This document shows positions 51,604-63,100 of a DNA stretch of 64,000 nucleotides, one piece after another; the first letter of the stretch is position 1; each line of letters opens with the position of its first letter. The notes beneath the pieces are model-generated. The model ran no database searches, was not told the DNA's origin, and saw nothing but the letters and a program-made list of their open reading frames with translations. Source of the DNA: Acephala macrosclerotiorum. Taxonomy: Eukaryota > Ascomycota > Leotiomycetes > Helotiales > Mollisiaceae. The position numbers and the translations under genes are program-made. The stretch covers positions 1 to 64,000 of the forward strand of contig MU119481.1 in assembly GCA_014904845.1 (NCBI GenBank). The letters run 5' to 3'.

Positions 51604-54600
51604 TCATAAACATTGAAACTCAAACCCCTGAGTCTCAGGTTCAGCTGGCCCCTCCGGCTTCTTAACAGTCCCGAAGTCAATTCCAGTCAGTTTCTTGATA
51701 GTCTCTGATTTCGGGCGCTTTCTATCAAGTCTCTTCCTCTCCAATATGCGTTCCCAATGAGTCAACTTCGGGCTTATCGATACCTCCACTTCTTTACTTT
51801 TAGCAGCTGGCGGTGTTACACGCCGAGCAGCTTTTGAAGGCTTTGAGGTTTCGATGAACGAGGTCTCATGAGAGAAAGAGCCTTCTGAGGTCCTCTTGCG
51901 TTTCTTCTCATTGGACACATTGCGCAGATCACCCATGCTTCGAAAAGCTGGCATCGTGACCCGTCGAGCAGCTTTTGAAGGCTTGGGACTTTCGGTGAAA
52001 GGATCATCTTGCTCGCCGAAGGTAAAACTTTCGGATATCCGCTTGCGTTTGGTGTGGCGAGGCGAGGGTGAAGAATCGGGTGGAGACACATGATCTCGGA
52101 GACTTCCCAGGATAGGTGATCCTATATCCTCGAGAGGACGAGCTGCTTCCTCCCTTTCACGTCGCTTTCTTTCGCGTCTGATTTCTGCCCAATCAACCTT
52201 CCCTCCACATCCACCCATCAATAATTCTGAAGGGCCGTCTCGTGTCTTGGATATTACGGAGCTTGCGAGCCTATCAGGTTTCTCTGTCAACCAAGGCACG
52301 GTCTTGCGTCTTCTAAGCTCGCTGCCACTCCCGTTGCTGCTAAGTTGAGAGGCTCTAACCGGAGTATCCACCGCTTCCTTCTGCCTGGCCATGTTGGCCC
52401 TTTGATTCAACACGCTCACTTGTTGACTCCGGACGTCACTTCTTGGTTTGCCGTCAGGCCCGCTGCTGCTAATTTGAGACATTACCCTCAGAGATTCGGT
52501 CTCTGGTTTCTGCTGGGCCACGTTCAACAGCTGGCTGTAAGTTACGAAGAACGGTTTCTTTGGTCCCTTAAATCTGTTTCCCAGGGGAGATTGGGTACTG
52601 GGAATGGATTTTTTGTCTTGGCTCGGTCTGGCTTGGGCGGAAAGTGGCTTGTTGGAAGAGACTGTGCCTTGATCGTCCGCTACAATACCCTCTTCTTTAT
52701 TCTCTACTGGAATTGGGCCTGCTGTTTTCTTCCTAGTTGATTCTTTGGCCGTCTCCTGGTTCATCCAGTATTTGGATCTGACAAATGCCACAACCTGCAA
52801 ATTTAGAGTAAGCAACACTGCTTCCAGATTCCGAGAGGAGATGATGTTGTATTTGTATACAGGTTTCTGGATGGTCTGGTTGTAGACAACAAATCCAGGA
52901 GGAGGTTTCTCTTTCGAATGTTGATTTTCTCGCACATGCCTCTCATACAAGACCATGAACCTTACAAAGTCGTCATAATAAGGTGGCCCCGTCTTGCATT
53001 CCTTGAAAAGCCATTCAAGATACACCAATGCTCTTATGAAAGCGCCCTCGCTTCCTTCATAGTCGGGATACGTAGCTTTAAATTCGTCGTAGAACATAAT
53101 CTGAGACGAAGTGTCAAGACCGGCCGACTCAAGAGGAGGATTCACCTTGGTAATGGTGTTGTCTTTATCGAGAGCTAAGTCTTGCGAATCCGAGGCCTCT
53201 TGAGGGGCAGCACACTGTAATTCGGCTAGCTCATTTCTGGCCGCTGAGTCTCCTAGACCTGAGACACTCTGAGAAGCATGAAGTTGCTTCTCGACTTCCT
53301 CCTCTGCAATCAATGTAGCGTCGGCCTCAAGAGATGAACTTTCATGATTCGAGACTGCTTGGGAAGCAAGAAACGGTATATTAGCTATATCCTCTTGACC
53401 CATTATGGTGCCATCGGGAGACGGACTTCTTAGTTCGACGACTTCCTGTGAAGCAAAAGGCAGTACCCCAAACTGCTTTTGAACCACCGCAACATTGTCT
53501 GGTGATGGACTTCTGAGATCTGGGCCGACTTGAGCAATAAGTGCCCACGTATCGGCTTCCCCATCCTTGTTTGCAACTGCTGAATTGGGTTGCACAGATG
53601 TAGGACGGATATGCTCTTTGTAGTTCGGAGAATCTCTGGGGGGGGCCTCAACATAGGTACTTGATATCCTCACCTCTTCATCCACGGTGGCAGTGGCTCT
53701 GGAACGACTCTCTTCCAAATCCGAGGCGGCGTCCTGCTCGGATCGTTTAATTTGGAGGTGGTTTCTCACCCAACTGTGCCTCTTCTCTTTCAAAAATTGC
53801 TTGATATCGATCGCCTTATCTTCACCCGACTCCGTCATGGAAGCTCTGGGGTGTTGCTTAAGCTTGGGGGTAGATGGCTTCTCCTTGGGGCTTGCATCAT
53901 CAACGCGGAAGACCCTTTTTCGACTAGTGGCAGGAATCTGGATAATAGGTGATTTTTGCTTGCGAGTTGAGGAGGCTGGGCTAGTAGCTTGTTCCCCAGG
54001 TGGTGTTGACGAGCTGCAGTTTAGTCCTGTGGTAGCCGTAAACTCTGCCGTCTCCAAGCGTGGTTGAAGGGTTGGGGGAGGGGAAGCTGGTTCTGGACTT
54101 TCATCTTGTCGTGTTTGAGACTGCATGGCGAGATGACGTCTCGAGTTCGACGTATGAACTGGCCTCAAACTATCAAATGTTGCCGGGATAATCTGATCCG
54201 AAGATACGTCTTGAGAAGAATGGTTCCTTTCCGTTCGACCTTTCGGCTCTCTTGGCGGGAGAAGACCGGGACCGTCGGCATGGGGATATGCGGATGGAGT
54301 TGTCTTGATTTGGATGAGGTTCGGGTTGGGTGGAGTAGTGCAAGGCAGTTTCTGAGATGTTTTGGGGGCGTCTAGTGGTTCTTCATCTTCCTCGAATATA
54401 TCACCCACAGCATGCAGCAGAGCCAACGGCAGTTCATCATCCTCGGTTGGACTACTTGACGGGAAGCTGGGCATGCGAGTTTGTGCTCCTCCCGCTGAAG
54501 GTTTTTTGTGAGAAAGCGAGGGCAGTCTGCTAGTATCAGGGGTTGGCAGTTGCTCAGACTGTTCAGATAGGTCATCGGTGCTTTGCGGCTGAGATAAAGA

Positions 54601-56438
54601 CTCTTCCTTTGACGTGGATTGGGTTGCTCCTCGCGGATCCTCGGGCTCGTCCATGTCCCCGACCAGGCTGGAAGACGATGAAGCCGGCTCATTGTCGGAA
54701 GACTCATCATCAATATCGAGTTTCTCGTCTCCTGGCTGTTCGCCCTCATGGAGACCACTCGAAGGAACTGTGATCACATGAGCGATGCCCAAGGCAAGCA
54801 CAGATGGTTGTCGAAGTTGCTGGTTCGATGCCGATGTACTTCCAACTGCTTCCTTATAGTTAACCGCTCGTCGCGAAGGCTCGTCTTGTGCTTCCGCGTC
54901 TTCATCCTGACTATCATCACTTCCTATAGCATCCACCGACTTGCCACTTCCATCATCAGATTGATCGCTGTGGTCTGACTCAAGCTGGCGGTTGAGGAAG
55001 GCGTCTATTTGTTCCCGTGCTTTGGGTGGAATCGTGGCATAAGTCTGTCTTCCTCCTGAACCTGGCTCGTACCATGAGTCTCTTCGTTCCAGAAGCGCTT
55101 GTTGTGCAGCTGGTATGCGAACAAACTTTCGCGGTACGCGTTTGAGGCCTTCGAAAGGATTTGAATCCTGGAACATATCGACAAACGGCGCCGTGGCCTT
55201 TTGGTTTGTATTGCAAGTGTGAGATTGAGCTGAAGTAATTTCCCGAACTGGAACCGTTCGCTTAGGGCTGTGTGTATGCTCCTGACTATTGTCCTTTTCA
55301 GCGTCATTAAGGGTTGGCGACATGTCACTTTGCGCACTGCACACCTTCGTCGCTATGGATTGGTTCTTGGTGGCTTTCTGCTCAGCGCTGTTCAGGCTGT
55401 CTTGAGAATTCTCCTTCTCGCTATCGCTAGATACTGGCATATGCTCGGCAGCGTGCCGTTTGACTGCGACTAGCTGTTCATCAGGTACACTATCGCTGCT
55501 AGAGGGATGGTACTGAGTCAGAAATTGACTCTGCTGTCGGTTGGCTTTCACCTCGAGTTTCGTCGACATCCCTTTGGCCCGTTTCTCCGAGATGGGTTTA
55601 AGAATGGAATTCGTGGGACTAGGACGGGCTGCTTCCAGGGCTTGGATTTTACTGCTTGCTAAATCTTTTGGCCCATTCTTCAACATAGCTAGCAGATTTA
55701 GAAGAGCTGGTTTTGGGATATGTTTTGCCTCGGTCGCTGCTTTTTGGGTCTTTTGTATCTGGGTCGCCATCTGGATTGTTGAAGGATCGTCGTCCTGGGA
55801 TCGAATGGATGAAGGTGACTCAGATGCCACAGAAGCCTGGTCTTGTGGACTTGTTTGAAGTGCATTCGTCAAATCTTCGACGATCTGTTGGATTTCTGGC
55901 TCTTGCATGATATTGGTAGGTTTGCCGAATGTCCTTGATCCTTCGGACCCTCTGAGTGTCCAGGCTCTTATGAAGAACCGTATTACTGGCAAGTTAACTC
56001 TTAAATCGACAGTCAAAATTGGCCGTCAGCTTCAGTACCTAACCTAGTAGCATGAGAGGTAACATACTATATCATAGTCTTTGATCGCAATGACCCCACC
56101 TTCCAGGTCAAAGAAGCTTCTACCAGTGGTTTGTTGGAAAGAATGTGCCGCAGCCTGGTCAAATTCTGCTTCGACGCATGTTTTCCCGTCAGAGATTTGG
56201 TCATAGGGATCGGTGCTGAGCTGCCAGAAGTAAGCATGTTACTTCATGTTTTATACGTGGAACTTACGTGGATGATCTGAACGTGTCGAGATTTTGTGAG
56301 ATGTTTTCTCAAGAGTGATTTATCATTGCCAAAGACGTTGTCCTTGGTGGGATCATTCAATACTGATGTGAGCTCGGATTTGACCACCGGGGCAATCCAC
56401 TCTCTCATCAACGCATTCATCGTTCGAGTCGTGCACAT
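51604..56438 (-). CDS. tpz1: Large TPP1/Tpz1-like shelterin (telomere) protein
   Basis: N-terminal TPP1/ACD OB-fold domain, which in shelterin joins the Pot1 complex to telomerase. Exons 56438-56268, 56220-56064 and 55997-51604 sum to 4722 nt (1573 aa). The OB region covers about residues 1-155: WIAPVVKSEL, a SRHVQIIHV strand, ISDGKTCVEAEF (family hallmark), FFDLEGGVIAIKDYDIVF and GKPTNI. Residues 160-1000 are disordered and Ser/Glu/Pro-rich. A second compact region lies at about residues 1080-1190 (FYDEFKATYPDYEGSEGAFI, ALVYLEWLF, then a SRNLEAVLL helix). The tail is basic with an internal duplication. The intron 2 donor (GTTACC, 56,063) is the weakest call. S. pombe Tpz1 is about 500 aa, so this is about three times longer. 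ATG 56,420 is an alternative start. Confidence 0.7.
51800..52060 (-). repeat. Tandem duplication inside the Tpz1-like gene
   Basis: The protein end carries two copies of a ~40-residue unit: KRKRISESFTF...SPKPSKAARRVTMPA and KRKRTSEGSFS...SKPSKAARRVTPPA. At DNA level both share GAGCAGCTTTTGAAGGCTT. The unit is basic and Ser-rich, so it may hold a nuclear signal or phosphosites. Confidence 0.8.
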
Positions 56439-57175
56439 GTGACCTTCGTGTAGACGCGTTACGTTGGTGTTAGGGCGCAGCTATCCATCGTTGGAGGAAC
56501 GCGCTCGAGGTAGGCCGAAGATTGGTCGATAACGCCGACTCGGTAGTTGCTGGTATTTGTTGACAGGAATCGTGATGGAAAGATGCTGGTAACACGTTGT
56601 TCCAAAATTCGAGTTGCATGGAATTCCGAGGACGCGGTCGCGATATCTCTAGCACGAGGCTGAACAAGGCTGAAGATGTGGGGTGTGGCTTGTGGCTTGT
56701 GCTTGTGGCTTTCGCGTACCCCATGCATTGTGATGACCAAATGTTGCCAAGGAAGACGCCCGCGTCAACCAGAACCTGCGAGCTGGGGAGCTCAATCACG
56801 AGTCCTGTAAGTGTTTTGACTCACGAAGTTCCTCAAGCATCGCCGTCTGCCGCCACTCAACTCAACTCCTTTCGAATGTCCGACACAGCGCAGACGATTA
56901 TGAGAAGCCTTGCCACCAGATGACAAACAAGTTCCTGCCACAGAGACTTTGCCTCATCTACGAAGCTTGATTATTTCGAAGACCATGCAGAACTTCTTCG
57001 TAACAACGACCCAAATCGAAGCTTACAAGTCGGTGACATGATCTTCCGTCACGAAAGCCGGACTTGCGGCCTCGTACTTCCACTGAAATCCTAAGTCAAC
57101 GCTTCTCCATTCAGCAACCATTCCAGTCACTGGCGGATAACTTCACGAGTTCAGGCAAACAAGAATATCGTCAGC
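56439..57175. other. Divergent intergenic (tpz1-like / fab1)
   Basis: 737 bp with both promoters and 5' leaders. Short open frames without motifs. Confidence 0.45.
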
Positions 57176-60100
57176 ATGTCTACCCAAGACTCCCCCAAGA
57201 CCTCAATAGGTCCTCCTCCACTGATCCCACTTGGACTTCGATCGAGACGCGATTCTCTAGGCTCTCTTTCAGGCTCAACTCCTGTTGACAAGGAGCAACT
57301 GGCCCAGGCTCTTGACAAGATACACAGCACTGCGAGCCATTCCGAGACCCTTACAACATTCAATGAATTTTCCTCTCCCCCGCCTCCGGCTACAAGCACA
57401 GAGAGTAAGGGGCTGGTCAATGATATAATGCCGAATGGACTTAGTGGGCTATACAGTCGGTTTCGAGGTGCAGTCACCGGTGGGAAGGAGAAAAGCGGAC
57501 CGTCATCCAACAAGGGAGATAATGAAAGTATAGAGAATGGATCAACGAAGAGCCAGAGTGTGCAGACTCTGACCTCGAAAGGATCAATCGCTCCAACCCG
57601 GGAGGATAGTGGAATTACTGCATCGACACAAATCTCAACATCCTCTTCTCGCCTCCAGTCACCTACCACCTCGTCATTCGTTGGAAACTCTTCCGAGAGT
57701 CAGTCACAAACCATGAAATCTTCAAAAGGCTCGCTTATTTCAACCGCGGCAACCACTCCAGGGACTGCGAAGTCGGGAAACTCGTCTAGACCTTCGATGG
57801 CTCCCATAGCGAAGGCCACCACATCAACAGCCACGACTGCTACTGTTGCACCGGTCAACGTAAGCGCTTTTAAGGATGGAGACAATGGACGAATGAATAC
57901 CGAGATGCGAGGGGTCGATGGCAAGGCATTAAGTCCAATTACAGCACACGAGTCGAACACTTTTGGTTTTGGAGAAGTGCGGCAAAGCAGGTGCCCAAAT
58001 GTTGATGGATCTGCTATTGATGATTCCGATGCCTCTGAAGATGGCGTTGGCGATGAAGCAAGCATTGCGGACAAACAAGACATTGACCGCGAATACATCG
58101 ACGGCGATGGAAGTTTAGAATTGGGAAAGAAGACTGGAATTGCGAAGAGCGCCTCGTCGGCGTTGTCTTCGTTGCAGGCTGGGGACTCGGCACGATCAAA
58201 GAAGCAAGATGGAGTTAAAAAACCTGCTGCAATCGAACGTATCACCCAATCTCACCTCCCGGGCTATCAGGCTTCACGAGCATCTTCTACAGATCGTAGT
58301 ACTGCCGAGACAAGCCCAATCAATACTTCAGCACATAACAGTGTTCGGCATGGGTCATTTTCTGTCGATGAAGGCCCTCAATACGGAATTCTAGGCAGAA
58401 GACGCATTCCAGGTACAGCAACGACCGAAGGTGCATCGGAAGTTGTCAGTACACGTTTAGAACAAATGAGGAAGCAGGTCTTGAGTAAAGAATTTTGGAT
58501 GGCTGATGAAATATGCAAAGAGTGTTTTCTTTGCGGAGATACCTTCACGGCCTTTCGAAGGAAGCATCATTGCCGAACGTGTGGCTGTATTTTCGATTCA
58601 AAATGTACTTCTATCATTTCAGGGCAACGATTTGGGGTACAAGGTTCTCTAAGAGTCTGTAAGACTTGCCTCGACATTATAAATCGACGGCACGAGAGCA
58701 GTGGCTCTGATGACTCTGCTGATGACGAGTCTACACTACCAACATTTTTCCAGTCTCAACAAGCAAAGTATGAATCATCTACTAAGGCTGGGTTGATGGG
58801 TCCAATCGATCATGCACATGAAAGCGAAATCGCAGGCGGGAGTGACCGAAATAGGCCGTTGACCACGCCAATGATGGCGATCCCCGCTGCTAGAAGGATT
58901 GGGGACTCTGCCAATAGACGGTCCGCAGTATTAGAGATTGATGCCCCACCGCAACTCAGTCGCCCCAGCTCTTCAAGGTCTCTAAAGGCACTGTCGTCTT
59001 CTGCCCGACCAGCATCGTCTGGTCACAAACGACATCACTCAAAACACAATTTTCTTGGACGTTTCAACAAGTCGATGACGGAAGAAAGAGCTCCATTCCA
59101 CAGGGGCTTGAAAGAAGATCTCAGTAAAAAGTCACAGTTATCAGCATTCCATGACGACAACATCATTGATCCTGATCTGGCTCCATACATGTCTGACGAG
59201 GAGTCAAGTGCTGACGAGCAACTGAGCATCTTTGCGACCATGAACAGTGGCAGCGTAGCGAGCCCAGTCTTCGAGAACGATAGATCTGGGTTTGGAACCT
59301 TGCTGAGTGCAAGTAAGAGACACCGATCTAGAACTGGTGAGAAGAGTGTCAGTGGTGTAAGCTTCACTAGTCGTGGTTTAGACGATGGCGGTAGTGCTAC
59401 AGTCGTCGGCTTTTCAAGGCCCAATAAGCGACGTAATCTCAGTGCTGCGAGCAATACCCTACACCACTCTCGAACATCCCCTCGGCAACAAGCTTCAGGA
59501 TTTGGCAATTTAGATGAGCAGATAGCTAGCACGGATGTCTCTTCGACTCCGAGTCTTGGTCCATCGAAAATGACTCGCAGCGCCTCCATGAGGGATGCTA
59601 AAGCACCTGCGATCGAACTGAACAGTGCGAGTTTACATCATGTCCGAAGACTCCTGCAACAGCTACTGGAAGATGCAAATATACCAAATGTGGCGTCTTG
59701 GGAGAAGGCTCTTATTCCTATTCTCCTTCAATGCACAGACGATGTCAACCCTGACATCCGAGCAGGAGATGACATTGATATTCGGCACTATGTGAAGCTC
59801 AAGAAGATTCCTGGTGGTAAACCGGGAGACACTTCCTACGTGTCTGGTGTTGTATTCACCAAGAACCTTGCTCTGAAGAGCATGCCGCGGAGTATCTCTA
59901 ATCCTCGCATTGTAATCGTATCGTTCCCAATTGAGTATCAAAGGCACCAGCATCATTTCATGAGTCTAGAGCCAGTCATTGCTCAAGAGAAAGAGTTCCT
60001 GAGGAACATGGTCAATCGTATTGCATCACTTCGGCCGCAATTGTTACTGGTTCAAAAGCACATCTCGGGACTTGCCTTGCAATACCTCGCAGAAGCCAAC

Positions 60101-63100
60101 ATCGCTGTAGCATATAACGTTAAACAGTCGGTCATCGAAGCTGTTTCACGCTGTGCTCAAACTGAGATTATTTCTTCCATCGACATGGTCGCTCTAAAGC
60201 CTGTCCATATCGGCAAAAGTGCTGGTTTTGATGTCAAAACATTTGTACACAATGACATCCCAGGCAAGAAGAAGACGTACATCTACCTCTCTGGTTGCCC
60301 GAAAGAGCTCGGGTGTACGATTGCTCTCCGTGGAGCCAACATGGAGGTTTTACACAAGATGAAAAGAATTACCGAGTTCATGGTATACGTTGTCTACAAT
60401 CTCAAGCTCGAGACATGTCTGATGCGAGACGAATTTGTCCTCATTCCTTCAGTAGCTGAAGACAGCGGCAGCATTTCTCCACATCGACTGCAGGCAGCCC
60501 AAGCCAGCCAGTCTAGGGTCGTGACCCCAATGACTTCGAAGGACACGATTGCTGCCGCCAGCGACAAACTAAGCGCGGTTGCAGATGGAGAAAGCCAGCC
60601 ACAGAGTACTAGCAATTCGATTGAAAATAGTCAGAATAGCGTCTTCAACCTGCAACCAACTACCACGACCGATGCGAGCACTACAGAGCTCTCCCAGGTA
60701 TCCGAGAAGCCCGAGTCTCAAGTGGAGGCAGCGAAATTGGTTTCTGCACATGAGTCGCATGCGCATGGTTCTCAGGAGGACCCACTACCAGAAGACATCC
60801 CCATGCCTACCTTCTACAGTGACATGGTGGCGAAGCATCAAACAAAAATATTGTCTGCATCACCGTTTGTTAAATTTGTGCAACCATATCTCTTAATGAG
60901 AGCTCGACAGCAGGAACGGCAACTTGTTTATCTCAGGCGATTACGAGACCAAGATACCTACGAGGAACAAACCGAGACTGAGAAGTCCAGACCACAAAAG
61001 TTTCAGCTCATCAAACCGGAGATGGTACACGAGACTGTCAAAAGGGCGCCCCGCCAGATCATGGAAGTTCTGCACGCAGTGCATGATGCCGAATATGACA
61101 AGGCATTACACGTTTATCAGACTCAGAAAAGGCAATGGGAGAACTATATACAAGGCAATCTCAACCTATTTGACCCGTATGCACATCAGAACATAACCGT
61201 CTTGTACACGGTCGTCTGCACAGCAACCACAATCCCGTGTGCTGGACCCGACCTATTGGCACTAGCGTTTTACAACGAACACGCGGAATTCGAGCCAGAC
61301 TGTACCTTGGGCCAGTATGTCGAAGATCTGTGTCTAAGCGTCAACACAATATGTACTTCCAATGGCTGCGAGCGCAAGATGTCCGAGCATCATAGGACGT
61401 ATGTCCACGGCGAGGCGCGTATCACTGTCTTTGTAGAGAAATCGCCGTGCAAGATAAAAGGACTTCAGGATTCTATTTTGATGTGGAGTTACTGTAAGAT
61501 CTGCCAAAAGGAAACACAGGTCATGCCAATGTCTGAAAGTACCTGGAAGTATTCCCTTGGGAAATATCTTGAGCTGTCATTCTGGAGCAGCGAGCTGCAT
61601 CTCCGTGCAGGATTCTGCCCGCACGACATTCACCGTGATCATCTTCGGTATTTTGGATTTCGAAATGTGGCAATTCGGGTGCACTACGATCCGATTGACC
61701 TTTTGGAGATCATTGTCCCACGTACTAGAGTCACCTGGAAAGTCGACAATGACTTGCGACTGAAAAATGATCTGTTTACCAAGATCGAGGAACGATGGCA
61801 TCGATTCATGGCATCTGTTCATTCTCGAATCAAAGGCATGAACATTGACAGTGTGGCGCCTGAGAAAGCTGAAGCATGCAAAGCCGAGGTCGAAAGATTG
61901 ACAAAACGAGCACAAGAAGAACACGCCTCAATGATACGAAAGCTCCAGGAGAAGTACATGGACTCGAAATATTACGAAATCATACCACTCAACCGAGCTG
62001 TGAGAGCGATGCAGGAGAAGGTAGCAGAATGGGACGATGCATTCGCCAATTTTGATGCGGACTTCTTCCCTTCGGAGAAAGACATCCGAAGGCTAGCTGC
62101 ACTTCAACTCAAGAAAATGTTCATTGACCGCGATGAATCGGCTACGTCCATATCCGGCGAACCTACAGACATGGCATCGGATATAGATGAGAAGTCTCCG
62201 AGCACATCTTTAGAGTTGACCCGCAACAACTCCAATGTTTCTGCAGAAGAAGTGCGGGAGGTTCTGACATCCGTAGTGGAGGAAAGCATGCCCCCAACAC
62301 ATTCCGACCTCTCAGAAAATCCGACTCCAGAAATGCCAGCTGGTCCTCCTGAAGCCTCAGAACTTGACCGCGGGGCCATCGATCATCTTGATCTGGCATA
62401 TACGAAGAAAGACGAAAAACCTGAGCCAACGCCAACGGAGACTCCTTTGACGACAGATTTTTCATGTGTTGAGACCCCCACGGACTCTGGCGAAGCATCG
62501 CCGCAATTCGCCGAAGCACCATTGGGGTCTACGCTGTCCGAGAAGATAGAAAGGCTTCGCAGAGTCAACATGGCAAGCCCAGAACCCGGTTCTAGGTCCG
62601 AAGTGTCGGGTATTCCACGGCCATCCGAACGTGGTACTTCGAGACGCGGTGGTACGGCTGCATCTCCACCCCTCATCCGCACGCAGTCGCAACCTGCTGG
62701 CACCCTTCGCCGCTTACATCCAAGTCATCCAAGCCAGAGAGCCCATTCGAGACAAGGTGACCACAAGGCAGTCGGAGATGTTCTGACACCATCTCTTGAA
62801 GGTCTGAAATCTTCTGCCACCGAACCCGTCAAGGCTACCGACAAAAAGCTTGCAGAGAGATTTGGGTTAGGTTCCATAAAAGCCCACCGCAAGGCTGGCC
62901 ATTCTTACATCCCTCGATCGACAGGTCCTCACACTAAGCGAAAAGATTCTAAAGTCTCAACTCTAGCTAAGCATTTTGAGCAACTGAGTCGAGAATTTGA
63001 GAAAGAGCGCCTTCGTGACAAGAAACAGCGTGCTGCCAGGGTTCCACAATCACGGGCCTTCCCAAAAGCCTTCTCTAAGCCGATTGTCGAGGTTTACAAA